A DNA stretch of 64,000 bases from Edolisoma coerulescens (GCA_013397115.1 VWZW01002576.1:884195-948194), one strand, 5' to 3'. Counted from the first letter of the stretch, positions 1 to 13,701 are shown. Numbers and translations are program-made. The notes: generated from the letters alone by a model not told the origin.

Positions 1-2826
1 AATATCTTGAAAAATTACTGCTCTCTGTGCAGGTGTCCTGGTACCTTCTGTAAATATAACAAAAAGCCTGTCTACTAGGTTTACAATGAGCATATAGTAA
101 ATGACTGTTTCTTTTTTCCTCTTTTCTTTATTTGAAGCCCGTGTTTGAATCAAAATCCACTTAAGGCAGCAAATACCATTATCACACTGTGCGACAATAC
201 ACCTTAGTACTATAATTGAGATTAACTTCCAATCACTACAATTTGTGAATCAGCAATTTTGAGAGGCTTCACTAGTTTTTCCATGTGGAAGCAATCTACC
301 CCCTGCTCACAAAATGATGCTTTTCTTTGGGAACATGGAAGACAGTGGAGTGGTTCTTTAAAAAACTGTTGAGACAGAATATATGAAGCCAAATATAAAT
401 GAGTGAATTTACACTGAGATAAATGTGATTCTTACTCTTGAGGCTTCAAACTAATGTCTTTTTTTGGATTTTGGAATACAAGGCAAAATATGTATCTAAA
501 TTGACTTTATATTTAGATAAGGGAACATTTTTAGTAAAAATGGTAATGTAGGATCAGAAAATCAGGTGCAAATTTCTATGTCTTGCATTGGCCTAGTTGA
601 GTTTTACCAAGTTAGTAGTACAGCCTACGGATTTTAGTACCGACTTCAAAGAAAGTAAAACCACAGCCTAATGTGAAGGCAGAGATTAAAAATGGGGAGG
701 TAAAATAGACAGATATATAAATTTAACTTAAAGAATCACTTGTGAAATAATCTGAATCAATAACTTCTTAAACTACTTCTTAAAAATTAGAAAATTAGTA
801 ACTAATGTAAGAGTACTTAAAGAGAATGTAGACAGCCAAGAAAGATTTCCCTGACACATAAAGTAATGAAAACATAATTTATGATGTCTGTAAACAAAAT
901 AAAGAGTGGACAAATTATAATTAATATAATTGACATTAAAATTAATGTTGGACAGAACGGTTTGATGCTTTCCACCGAGATAAGAGGTCTGATTCATTAA
1001 AGAAAATGTGCTAATCCAGTTTTGATTTTTCCAGACATTCAACTTGATAGTACATGACATGAAGGTTCATAAGTTTACAAAATATATACATAGGGAATTG
1101 ATTGGATGGATTAAATACTTGACAGATATCATGATGTAGCTGTTGAGCAGGCTGTACAGAATCATATCAAGTTGCAGACATCAGAGCTTGTTTGTTATGT
1201 GATATTCTTATCAGTCATCCAGATGATGCTACACAATGCTGCTGCTAATGGTCAGAGATCATAAAGGACTGTGGGATATGTCATAGTATAAAGCCAGAGT
1301 AAACTGAATCACTTGGATAGAAGACCAAATATAAGGCAACATCCATAATTTAGCCAAACGCACTTGGTACAGTTAATCTAAGAGGATGGGAGAGTCTCTC
1401 TTGGGAGCTCCAATAGTTCACTGATGGATGTATGGGATATATGGGTAGTCCTGGATAATTGCCTCAAAGTGAGCTCCCAACAATTCTTAATAGTGCACAG
1501 CTGAGAACATGAAAGGCATTGCTATAGGAGACAATGGTTCACAATTGTTTAATATCTAGAGAGTGAAAACATGCATTTTTTTGAGAGCTGTTATCGGAGT
1601 CATCTCTGAGAAGAAACTTGTTTTCCATATGTTTATAGTTGTTGACACGCCCATATGGATGTTCTGAACCCTTCTACCTTTAAGTGGGGAACGTGAGGTA
1701 TTTTTAATACGAAGTTTGACTGTAATTAGCTTCTCAGAATGTGTAAGTAAAGGACAGTTAGTAAAACTTGATCTCCTGCAGTTCTCCAAATATTTACAGT
1801 TATATTGATGTTGGTTAAACAGACAATCATAATAGACACAGTAGAGGCATGGATTCTACAGTATTTTACCGAGGAATTTATGGCAGAAGGGACTATTTTG
1901 TATTATCAGGTTCAGGTTCCTGGATAATAAAGGCAGCCATGATATGCAAATTATTTCAGACACCTTGAAAAAAACCAACGAAATTCCTGTATTCACAAGA
2001 AAGACCAAACATCACAAATTAACGAATACTCCTTTGCTGTAAGATTTGTTTAGCTGTGATCCAAGTTTTATCTGCTTAACTAAAACTTTTACACTGGGAC
2101 TTTTAGTCCATAAATCCTTGGTTTATGCAAGCTTAATGACATCCAGTCTTGCCAAAGCTTGCATTTATTATCCATTCTGAAAAATTGGTCATGACAAATG
2201 CTATTTTTTTCTGAGACACCAAGTTTCCTTCCATCGTTGTCTATTCTCCCGATTGCAGAAATGGTAGTTTTCAATACAGAATAAAACTTTAATAATTCAG
2301 TGTTGATTACGTAAGGGCTGGTTTTTGACATTCTCTTACTGAGAGAGACCTTGTACCAGAGAGGTTCTATGAATTCAAAGCGTTAGTTCCAGAATATAGT
2401 GCTAAGATAAAGGGTATCAGATGTAAATAATTAACTCTGTTAAGTAGGGAAAATAACTGTATGATGCCCTTGGCACTTTTCAGTCTTTAAACAGTGGTAA
2501 AGATGCAGAAAATGCAAGGCATTCAAATCTTAAGTGGCTTTTTAAAATGGCCTTCTTTAGCTTTTCTGGTCATCGTCTACTGCAGTTTAGTGTACTTAAT
2601 GTATTTAAAATGCTTTTTGCTTTTTATTTGTACCCTTTTTTTTCTACTCAGGTTTTCTGCATGATTTCTTTCATATGATTTAAAAAGCCTTCCTGTGCAT
2701 GTAGGAGTTCCAGCATCAGGATATTACACCTCTGTTTGGCAAGGCAAAAGCACCTGTACTTACACCGAGTCAGCTGGTGTCAACAAGCTCCACAGTTGGC
2801 TGGAAATTAAGGATTAATTTGACTGG

Positions 2827-2988
2827 TGTTTAAAAGAGTGTCGACACATGAAAGTAATTCCTGTATTTGTGATCCTCTAATTTTTGTGCCCATATAATTA
2901 CATTCTGTGGGTTATCTTGTTAACATCCTTCTTTCCCTGGCTTTACTGTTTGTTGAGTGACTTTTTTCATCACGACACTCTTTAAACA
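2827..2988. repeat. Inverted repeat, 17/16-bp arms 129 nt apart
   Basis: The left arm is 2827-2843 (tgtttaaaagagtgtcg). Its reverse complement recurs at 2973-2988 with a single deleted base in the T run. The left arm runs into a 10-bp palindrome, gtgtcgacac, which includes a CpG. The 129-nt interior shows weak further complementarity next to the arms. No clear target-site duplication flanks it, so a MITE assignment is unproven. Confidence 0.75.
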
Positions 2989-4280
2989 TCCCTCTGTAAT
3001 GAGTCTGTACATCCAGCTGCAATCAATCTTCTGTTAGATATTCACAGACTGAGGAGCCTTGATGCTATAGGCTGACAAATAAATCCCCTTTTCCACTGAA
3101 TGTAGAACACTTGAAGGAAAAAAAAAAAACAAACAGTAATGGTATGAACATTAATTCCTACCGATTTCTAGGATGTCTAATTCCCTTTAATTTGTTTGGC
3201 TCAAATGATTACTTCCCCATGTGTCTTAAAAGGACTGTTCTATCAGGTAGTATTGATTAGAGTAGTTGTGCGTCCAACTAGGTTATTTACAGAAAGTGCT
3301 CTTTAACATGATTATTGTTAAGAGGCAAATTTAGATTAGGATTTGTGTGTGTGTTATCAGTACCTTAGGTATCTGTTTTGGAAGCTGTGCATGGTCCATG
3401 TGGTTTTGCAGACAAATCAGCTTGCTAAGATATCCCTCTAGACTGCAGGAAAAGATGTCTACTTATTACTTTAAGCCTTGAACAAGTTTAGTATAATCAA
3501 CCCACTTTTAGATTCAATAATTTGTAGGTGCTGTATTTTATTCCAGATGTAGACTAAATCCTGGTCTATCTATTTGTTGTACTGTTCATACTTAGGGTGA
3601 GAAAGGGGGGGAAGAAGAAAAGTGACTTTTCTGTGGATAATAGATATGATTGTTCCCATCAAATTAAATTATGAAAGAAAAGCAGGTGTTCCAACATTGG
3701 TGAGTGATTATATTCTGAAAAGAAAAGCCTTGACAGACAGGGCAGAGCAAGGTTTTAGCTGATTGTATTTAAAATGTATCCTTGATGTGGTCCATGAGTT
3801 GACCATGTGATTCTATGATTGATTATACCAGTACTCTTGCAATGAAGAGAAGGCGGAAAACATGGAAAGGTGCCAATGTCGGACTTCAAAACCAGATCTG
3901 TTCTTCTTCAAACAATAGTTCAGCTTCTGCATTGTGCAGATCACAGCAGTTATATCAGACTATCAGATGCCAGAGAGATAAGTAAGATTGATAGGGGTAA
4001 TATTTAAATTGTAATACAGGTCAAGTTATTGAAGAGCTGTTTTAATGAAGGATGAGCAATCTGAGAAAGAGTTGGTTACATCCACATGTAATCTGCAATA
4101 GGTTGCTGCAGGAATTGTTGTATGCTGTCCATCAGCTCTCTTACAAAGCACATTGCAGCTGTATCGTGCATTTCACTTTTTAATGAGTCTTTTGCTTGTG
4201 AGAAAAGCATAATTTATGACTCCAAAGCAGGATCTTCCTTGCCCTCTGACTTGCTGTAGTTACATCCCCTTCCTAGCCCT

Positions 4281-4337
4281 AGGTGGCAGATTGCTTAGGT
4301 GGGAGCCAGCCTGGCACCAGCCAGGCACAGGTGGCAG
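4281..4337. repeat. 9-bp direct repeats around a GC-rich hairpin
   Basis: The sequence aggtggcag occurs at 4281-4289 and again at 4329-4337. Between them is a perfect stem-loop with 7-bp GC-rich arms (gcctggc at 4309-4315, gccaggc at 4320-4326) and a 4-nt loop. This may be chance or a small insertion remnant. Confidence 0.6.
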
Positions 4338-6840
4338 CTTGGACTTCTATCAAAAAGGGAAGAAGAGACAGTGATCTGCCCACACCTGATTCATTAGGTG
4401 ACTTTTTTTTAAGAAATCTGGTAAATCCATGCCCATTTGTGTGGCCCTTTGCCAAACCAGACTTACACTCGTGTAAAGTTGGCTAATTCCCTCATCTATA
4501 AATGTGTTTGACATTCTTCAACCTGTCGTACCACTAACTGGTGGTAAGAGAGAATGTAGTTCTGCTGAGGTACTAAATATGCACATACAAAACCATTTTC
4601 ACAAAAAACTTTGTCCATCCTAAGTTCAGAAAGTGTTTCTATTGATAGATGACATATGGTCAATATAAAAATTTTCTGTGAGAATTTTTAACATGATCTT
4701 GGTTTAAAAATTCTTGGTTTTTAAAAAAGGTTAGAATTTCTTGCAATTCCTTGTAGAAATTTTAGTGCAGAACTCCATGGTATTCAGAAAAATATATTCC
4801 AGACTATAAAGCAGACTAGACTTTTTTTATCCACACTTAAAATAAAGGCGAGATCAATCTCCACGTGGTCCTCAGGCCCGTCTTCTACTCTTTTCAAAAG
4901 CAGAGCTATGTCAGATAAGCTAGATATCACTGCAAAGGCCTGTCTCATGTTGACTGTGACAAGCCAGAAGCTGTTTTCTCAAAAATCAAGATGTTTTGAA
5001 ATTTTTAATTCCTGAGCAGCCAGTAGATTCAAAGAAAGACTGTCTGGAAAAAGAACATTGTTGACAAAGTTGCCCAATGGATTCTTTTGTAGAAGTCTGC
5101 CCAGGATTTTTGAGAGGTAACTTAGCAAGGACCCTGGAAAGAAGAGATTTGAAAACACTAAGAATATTTAAGGGAAGAAAAGAGAAGATTGAGGATATAA
5201 CCATCCAATAAAATAGTGTTGGGATCTTTGTGGACATGAATGAAGGATATAGAAGTTACCTGAGAAGACAGGCATATATTCCATCTATTAACCTCCTCAG
5301 AGTTCCAGTCCATAGCTCCACTGCTATGAGAACACAGGCCACAAAAATAAACCGTAGTTTAGACATAATATAGTATGAAGAAATGCTGAAAAAATCAGAA
5401 AAAGAAAATAAGACCCTGGCTGTCCTGAGGTAAATTTTTTGTTTCTGAGGAGGGAAGGTAAAAAAATGGTCTTTAACTGCATTCCTAGCTCAGAAATGAT
5501 ACCAGGATAAGAGAGTGGGACACCTCCAGAAACTGACAGTCAAGCTTTTCCTTTCACAACAGTATGAACCTGGAATTTATAAAACGGCAGAAAGCATCTC
5601 AGAAAGTGATAGTTTTTTCATTTGGTTGGTGGACTAATCTAAGCAATAAGAAGGAGAAATTAAAACATATGAGGTATGGACAGTGGAAGGAAAAGCACAG
5701 ATCAGCAAGAAAATAAAGTAGCCAATTTGTTTCATGTTGGATGATTAAAACCCCTCACAGTCTCTTACGGCAGCTGATTATGAAATAATGCAAGACCACA
5801 AGCTAATGTTTTTAAATTATATTGCATCTGCTTTTTATTGGACACATAAGAATAAGGTTCACTTTGAAGCCATTTCTGAAGGTGAAGGTTTTATTCCTGT
5901 TATGGCTCAAAATGTGTATTGTTATAGAAACATCATACTAATAATCAAATGGGTGATTTTACTTCCTCTCCTCCCTTCTGATCAAGGACTCATATACCCA
6001 TGCCTACGTGAAGTTGCTACAGTTTTTAATATTTATCATATCCTTATTTCACTTACTCAGGCAAGTGTGTATATTTTTCATCTGTCAGTTTGCTACCATA
6101 ATTCAGTGCTATAGTGACAACAAGATGTTAAAAAATCATTTGGCTTTCATATTCTACAGTTTAAAGCTGTAGATGAATGGAGTAAATCATGTATATCTCC
6201 TTTAAAATACTTACACTAATCTGTTCTTAAAACCCAAACCAAGCTCTTATGCTACCAGAGAGGTGCCATGAGCACCTAATACTTTGCCTGCATCAGCAAA
6301 TTTAGACATGTTTATTGTAAATTCTATCCTCTAAAGGTATATTCTTCTCACTTTGTCATGTGCATTTCTCTCTTACTAAAGTAGGGGAAAAAAAGGAGGA
6401 AAAAACCCCACAGAATAATTAGAGTTCAGTGATCATCATGCAACCTTAACTTATGTTACTGCATCTTTTTCCTCCTTCTGAAAATAGTGTTGAGCCTTTA
6501 CAAAAAAAGCTGAGTTTTTCATTGCCCACTTTTGCCCAGTTATGGCAGAACTTTCATTTGCTTCATGTAAGTGCTTTATTATTACCTTTCATTTTACAAA
6601 TAGCCTCTTCTGTTATTTGGGCATACTGAATTTTTCCTCCCATTATTTTCAAAAGTCTCTGTGGCCAATTCACTTGGAGGAACCTATTCCATGCTTTGAA
6701 AAAGTATCTGTTGTGTATAATTTGTTTACTGAATATGGCAAGAGGGGTAGTTACCAGGTTCTAGAAGATAATCCACCAGAGTAATATTTCTTTATTCAGG
6801 GATTTTGGTCCATTATTGTTGATATTCTTCCCCAGATGTG

Positions 6841-6860
6841 GTAAAAAATTGTAAAAAATT
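6841..6860. repeat. Perfect 10-bp tandem duplication
   Basis: The unit gtaaaaaatt is present twice, head to tail. It looks like ordinary replication slippage in AT-rich DNA. Confidence 0.85.
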
Positions 6861-7702
6861 GAGCTGTGTGTGTAGTGTATAAACTGCATGGTAACCATGA
6901 CACTGATTTGGTTCACAACAGAAATCACAAATACTGAAATTACCTAAACAGTTCCTAAATTGCCAATTAAAAAGCTAATGAGTGAGGATAAATTAGTAAA
7001 TTTCATCTTTGCTCCTGAGCTCTCTTCATCTTCTGTGTGTTGCATTTGCACACTGGATCAATCTTCTGGAAAGGGAAGTAGGATGGTAGGAAGGAAGAAA
7101 TTGCAAGTGGAACGAAAGAGGGAAATCTTTGTTTTAAGAGTCCTCTTCCTTAACAATGGAAGCATCAGAGTCAAGAATGATACGATAGAACAACTTGTTG
7201 TGCATGTGAAATCAACGACAGCTGCTGGACAGGGTAATTTATAACACTGTTCCATGTGAATTCCACATGTTAATAATTTAGTAGCTGGATTTTCAGCAAA
7301 AACTTTTAATTGCCTAGTCCAGTCCACTGGGACATCATTAAAATAGGCATTTTGCAATGCTGAAGACTAAAACCAGGTTCTAAAAAGCTTGTCCTCTGTC
7401 ACAGTAGAAATGGACAGTATCTAACCCCTTCAAATCAACAAGGACTGAAAGTCAGGGCTACTTATGACCAGAAGGTGTCACAACAGTAGATAAAAGTATT
7501 CACTTCCTAAGTGCCTCTGAATTATTTCTATTTGGTGTCACAAAGCCATGGATTTTAGCTTGGATTCTAGAGGATAAAAGGAACCTGAGTTCTTCTTGTG
7601 TCTTTTGACAGCACCTTCTGAGGAGATGATGAAGTTCCCTGTGCAGTTGCATGTAAAGTAACTCCCCTGTACCTTAGAGAGGGTTCTACACTCCTCAGTT
7701 TT

Positions 7703-7723
7703 TTTGGCTTCACTGAAGCCAAA
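7703..7723. repeat. Near-perfect palindrome, 10-bp arms
   Basis: The arms tttggcttca (7703-7712) and tgaagccaaa (7714-7723) are exact reverse complements around a single central base. No repeat family is recognised nearby. Confidence 0.85.
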
Positions 7724-9325
7724 GTTCACTTTAAAACAGGCTATAACTTGGCAGGAATCCAGCGAGCTGAAATTTCAATGGGTCTTTTGTAGCACATGAC
7801 AGGGCAGTAATGAAAGATGAGTTGTTAATCAGAATCATCACGGTTCCTAATTTTATTAGAAGTCTAACGTCCCCTGCATCCCCCCTCCAATCTTAGGAGG
7901 TTTTCTTTTAGGCACCTCCAGTTTCTTGGAGATGTTAGAAGTCACTGTAAATGTCTCTTTTGTGTGATTATATGAAACTGCTCATACCAGAGTCCATATT
8001 CTGTTCCTTCACCAGGACTCTAGAACATAGACAGTTCCCTTTCTGACGGATGAGCCAACACTCTCCATATCTTGAAACTGTAGTCTTTCCTTCCTGCCTT
8101 CCTTATTTATCCTCACACTCCTTCTGTTCCATAGTGCTTTTTCTGTCTTTCCATGTTTCATCTTTCTTTTTTAAATTTTTTCCCCTTTCCCCAAATGGCT
8201 TGTTATAAAACATATGCAGTCAGTAGGTTTCTGGTCTAATGTGAGGAAGTATCTCATTGAACCCTTCCACCCTCACCTTCAACCCTGACTCCTTGAAGGT
8301 GTCCTCTCCAAGTATTCTCTTACAAGAAATGACAGTTTTGTTGAATCTTTGAGAACAAACAAATAGTTCCTCTTCATGTGACACGCATTTCAATCAGTAA
8401 GGTTGTTACGCAGTTACTTTAGGTTATGACCAATGAATTGCAAACAAAATAAACCCCGAAGAGTCTGCATAATGTGAAATCAAGAATCAGCCAGATTTTC
8501 CAAGGGCGAAAATGCAATTCCACAAAATGCTGGTGTTGATGAATGTGAAGCTTTGACAGCACAATACATGTAGACAAACTTTATATATTTTAAGTTGTTT
8601 GTGAAGCTTACCTCTAATCCATGTGCAGCAAAGTGCACCCTCAAGTAAGGGCACTGAGCCTATATTTAATTTCTATTTTTTTTTAAAGTATTCTTATGGT
8701 GTTTTTTTGAGGGTTTCTTTTTTCACATGGGTCTTCAAGCTGCTCCTCAGTTACAGTACAAATGCTAATGACACATGGATTTCACTTAGAAGTTTTAAAG
8801 GGAAAAATGTGTAAACATTACTGAATATTTTGAGATATACCACATGGGAAAACCTTTGCATGTTATATGGAAAGGGAGATAACGTGAAGGGATAAACATT
8901 GGTTCTATTATACTGACTTAGAAATATAAAAAAAATAATGAAGAGGGATTTTTTTTCTTTAAAGAGGTTGCCATTGATCTCTTGAAACATGTGATATTTG
9001 AAGATCAAATACCACATCTGCTTTTAGATGCAAGATTACTTGAAAAATCTACAAGGCCTGGTCATCATTACATTTATCCTTGACTTTTTCACTGTTAAGA
9101 TGTTAAAAAGAAATTAAATCCTATATTGCAGTCTACCAAGATACACATTTTCAATAAATATCAATATAAAAATTTTTATTTTGTCTATTAAGTGGGTTCA
9201 GGTTAATTCTTTCCTTTCATTGCTTTGTGAAAAACCTAGTCACTGTGAAAGGAGACACGGAATTTCTGGAAATAAGGAGCAGAGTCTGTATCACTCCTTT
9301 GCCAGGTGGTAGAGCAGCTTGCTGC

Positions 9326-9372
9326 AGCAGTTAAAAGTCAGAGCCATATGGCTCTGATCCACTGCAACTGCT
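9326..9372. repeat. Nested hairpin centred on a 20-bp palindrome
   Basis: Positions 9338-9357 are a perfect palindrome with arms tcagagccat and atggctctga. Outside it, agcagtt (9326-9332) pairs with aactgct (9366-9372), separated from the inner stem by a 5/8-nt internal loop. A transcript could fold as two stacked stems, but the stem is shorter than a typical pre-miRNA. No miRNA family is recognised. Confidence 0.8.
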
Positions 9373-12300
9373 ACAATGGGATGAAAAGTCTGGAAAACAG
9401 AAAAAGATGAATGAAAGAGTGAAGAAGTAGTCAGTTACTTAGATGAATATGACAAGGGCTGCTCTGAAAAACAAAATAGTCTCAATCTGTTGAGTTTGAT
9501 AAGTACCGACTTTGAAAAGAATAAACATACAGTCTCTTCCAGCTCCAGAAAGACATTTGGGCACATGGACCCCTGTGCCTGTGTGACTTCTCATCAAAAC
9601 TGATGGATACGTAAGCTTAGAGGTTTACACGGCCAGTCTTGGAGAATAGGGAATAACCCGGCATGGAATGCATGGAGGCTGTGGTTGGAGTCTGTCCTTG
9701 GCAGATATAATCATGGGTAAGAGAGCTAATGAACAAGCTAATCGACTTGTACATGCTGGATGGATCTGAGGGAAGTAAGAATTATACTGACTACACCAAA
9801 TAAAGGTCTAGCCCAAATTCAGTGCTTGTGTTTAAATTTCATAGATGGATATAGTTTAATATTAGTATCTTCCTTCCTCCCAACTCCCCAAAGATTTTAC
9901 ACTTAATAATTAACAGAAGAGTATCTCTGTGCCATCTTGCACCCTTAGAACAGTTTTTTAAAAGTCTTGGCAACCAGCTTAAGAGTATTTTGCTTCCTAG
10001 ATTTATATTATGAAGGAGATAGACTCTTTGACAAAATGGAAAGTAAGGCTAAAATATTATAGAACGAAAACTCCAAAAACTGTCAAAAATGCAGGCTGAT
10101 GAGATGGAAATTTGTCCGTGTTTTGAGATGAACAGAACTAGATGCCCTGGATCCACAAGGAAGATCAAAGAGCTTTTAAAATCAAGAAGTCATGTGCTCC
10201 TATAATAAAAGAGTAGGATGCCCATCCTCCAAATTTAAAATTGGCCAGATCAGAGAAAAAAGGACTCACACACTCCTGTCCTTCTTCTCACTGTGTCTTC
10301 CTGTGGGTCCTGGCTCTCATTTTAGTCCTTCAGTGCTGTTGTTTTCTGCATTGTAGCAAAGTGCCCAGTGTCCCCAAGTCCTCTTGAAGGCAAATCCTTC
10401 CAGGGTACCAGTGCTGGTGTTGGGCTCCTGACCACGGTCTCACATCAGGTGCTGTCTTTGTCCTCTGACTTTTGAGTCCTCCACACCATAACCTCCTAAA
10501 ATCCCTCTAAAATGCCTATAGGTGACATAGCATGTCTGCTATCAGATTTTTTTTCTTCAGAAGTCACGTGCATGGAAATAAATTATGCAGCACTGACTGT
10601 GGAAGGTTTTGGTATTGCAGAGGTGTTGAAAACAAAAAGCTCGTGGCTATGTTTGAAGCAACTGACAAATCTTTTAAGTGAAAATATTCGGCACCATTGC
10701 CTTTAAAATTAACAGAAAGAGAGATTTTCTGTCTTATAGAAATAAATTTTTCAAAGACCTAGCAACAATATCAAACATTCAAAGCTCCTAGCTAACAAAG
10801 TATTGGTGTCTATTGGATTTAATCATAGCTCCACAGTCACACCAAATTTGTGTTTTTACGACAATGAAGCTCCCCAACTCTTGAAGAATTCTCCCTCTTC
10901 ACAGGAAAAAAAAAAAAAGCAACCAAAAACAAGATGAAGGATTGTAATAAATAAAACTATCAACAGGTAAGAAAAGACCAGCATTCTCATATCTGCTGTT
11001 CCTCCTCTGCTATAAACCACAAATGGGAGATTTTTAGTTCTAATCTAGAATTTTGAATAAATAATTAAAAAAAAAAGCTCAGAATTACACCAATTTTTGT
11101 TTTTACAAGGTTGTCATCTCTCTAATATTATCTTATTAATGTGTTGTTCATTTGACAATTGTAACTAAATTTGTGGTTTATATTTTTGTTCAAAGCATGT
11201 ACTGCATTAAGTAGGCTAAGATTACAGTCATTTTAATTAAAGAAAATGAGAATCAAACCTCTTCTATCCAGCTGTAAAAATTCTGATTCAACAGATTCCT
11301 CACATTTGGTTTTCTAGTTGCGTAATGTGATTGCAGGAAAAAAGTGGGGTTTTTAATCACAAAAACACCACAATCAATTTTTTCAACAATGCATCATGTA
11401 GCTATTGGGCCAACATGAGAAAATTTGGATTTTTTAGATAAAAAAGTGTTGGAAAGGAAATGCAATAATACGTCAATGATATAATCACTATATTGACCCA
11501 ACTGAAAATCTCAGATGCAGGAGGAATTTTTGCGCAAACAAGAATTTAATTAAAATTCAAAGGCCTGCTTTTTTGAGAAAAGTAGCCACTGGAAAGTGTT
11601 GTGTGAAACAGGTTATTTAGGATCTAAAAGTTGGGGAATATCTAAGCCTCTGACTTTGCTAGTGATTATCTCTAGGGACTGATCATCGATCAAAAAGTTT
11701 GCAATAAATACTCCAGTTACATCAAATCAGGTACTATATTAAAATTACACATGGTGCCCAAAGAGATAAAGTAATTGCTTTTATTATATTTTATATAATA
11801 TTGTTATATTTTATTTTTTTTAAATATAATTTTTAGGCTGCTTGAATGTCCAGAATTAACACATAATAATGCAAACTTTACATTGATATTTTCTATTAAG
11901 TGTGCCAGAAACTTTCCCAGTGTTGTCTGTGTTACAAGAGCCAAGCTTCTCATTCTCTGTACAAAGATTAAATGAGGAAGTGTGCCTCAAAACGGCTGTA
12001 ATATGCTTTGCCTTAGTCACATTTATCTTGATATTGTGATTATTATGCAATGCTTAATCCTTTTAGTGCAGAGCAACAATTCAGTAGCCAAGTGAAAGGG
12101 AAGTGGGATGTCTTAGCCTGTTGCTATTGTTAAAGTAGCATTCTCTTCAACTGTTATGCAGATGATGATTGTTGAAATAAATGACCTGTGCCTAATGTTT
12201 TACTATTCAACACAGCATAAACTGATGGAATGTGAAGGGCATCGCAGTGACATTGGTTTATTATCCAAAATATAATTCGAGAGTAAGTTCATCCACTTAA

Positions 12301-13656
12301 TATTTCACTAAAAAACATTCTATGGAGTGCAGGAGAAAGAATGTTTGCCTCACATTTGGATTTACACAAGCCTTTTCTCTTTCTCCTGAGGTCAGCTGCC
12401 TGACTAAATAAATGTACTTTTATAAAGCAAGGTGGCAGCAAGAAACTTCTGACAGAAAAAAAAATGGTCTGGTATGCTCATTTTTCATGAGAGTAGCAAA
12501 AAGATGAGATGCAAACCGTGACCACACTCTGCCTTGGTTCCTTCTTTCTACACATTGTTTGTACCCACCCTTACCCACAGCACTTGTTGTCTCTGTTTGT
12601 ATTAAAATTACCAGATTTTCTGAAACCCATCAGTGATTTGTACTGAAGTATTTTAGCTCAGGTGTTGAAGAAAACCTCATGGTTAATATAACTTTCAATA
12701 ACTCATCCTCTGTAAGATTTAAATCAAGCGTGTCTGGGGATGCATTTGTAGAGGGGAGATTGAATCATCTTCTATGTCCATCTAATGTGAGTAGTCTCTT
12801 TTTAAGTAAAGTAATTTTTATCTCTCCTGGTCTTGCCAGAAACAGAAGTCTCTGATGGTGTCATTTACTTTAGCAAGAATGTAGATTTTCTTTTAACTGC
12901 CGACATCAGCTGGTAGGAATTGCTTTCCTTGATATATTCGCCTTTTAAAAAAATAGTTTAGAAGCAAAAAGCATCTAGGAAACACCCTGAGAATAAGATC
13001 TCTCTACCTGAGACTGCTAGAAGGGAACTAAGCAGTTTCTAAAATAAAAATCAATAGGAAAGGTGTCAGGCACTGGCAACTTATTTACAGGGAAAAAAAA
13101 TCATCTTTTGTAATTTCTTTAGTCTTAACTTGATTTTTACAGGTGGATTTTTGCTTTAATCTATTTTAGGAAACTAAATCTCCTATAAGAATTTTTGGGG
13201 TTTTTGTTTATTAATGTCTTCAACACAGATGCAAGTTTTTTACATGTATCAAGGATTTTATAAAAATGCAAGTTTCTAATTGTATTTAGATCTTTCAGGT
13301 TTTTTTTGGGGGTGTTGGATTTTTTTTTTTTTTTCATTTTTGAGTTCAGCACATGAAGCTAAAAGTGTATTATCCACTTTTTCTGCTCTGTAACTGACCT
13401 CTTTAAACTCTTGTTTCGCTCTTACCTGAAACTGATGCATCTGCAATCCCATCTTGAGACCTAGAGGACTAATAGCTCTGAGATGATTCTGAAAATCTTC
13501 TTTTAAATTATAAGACCTTGTCTAGACTAGGATTACTGTTATAAATGTGTTTGTTGGCTAATTCTGATGAGTCCTTTAATATCAGTTTAGATAAGGTGGC
13601 TGTGTCCTTGGTAATATTTTCCTGCACTTTTTCTAAGTGTTGTGGGTTTGATCCTC
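9373..13656. other. Non-coding stretch, no gene seen
   Basis: AT-rich sequence with scattered homopolymer A and T runs. A somewhat GC-richer pyrimidine-rich patch lies around 10260-10500, but it shows no credible reading frame or known repeat. Confidence 0.55.
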
Positions 13657-13693
13657 TTTTTTTTTTTTTTTTTTTTTTTAAAGGGGCCAACTN
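13657..13693. repeat. Poly-T homopolymer of 23 bases next to an ambiguous base
   Basis: An uninterrupted T run spans 13657-13679, and an undetermined base (n) sits at 13693. The open frames reported on both strands here are translations of this tract, giving poly-Phe or poly-Lys. Homopolymer length and the neighbouring base are likely sequencing or assembly uncertainties. Confidence 0.9.
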
Positions 13694-13701
13694 TTTAATG
13701 T

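Larger units (their letters stand above)
1..9300. other. AT-rich non-coding stretch, no gene seen
   Basis: No coding region, RNA gene or recognisable interspersed repeat is supported here. Open frames are at most about 110 codons, lack recognisable domains and occur on both strands. What stands out is structural: a 16-17 bp inverted repeat at 2827-2988, a GC-rich hairpin between two copies of a 9-bp repeat near 4281-4337, a 10-bp tandem duplication at 6841-6860 and a palindrome at 7703-7723. Very old, diverged repeats could be present without being visible by eye. Confidence 0.6.

Noticed and set aside
9305..9330. tRNA-like A-box resemblance (ggtggtagagcagcttgc)
   Set aside because: No B box (ggttcgaatcc type) or acceptor-stem pairing follows at the right distance.
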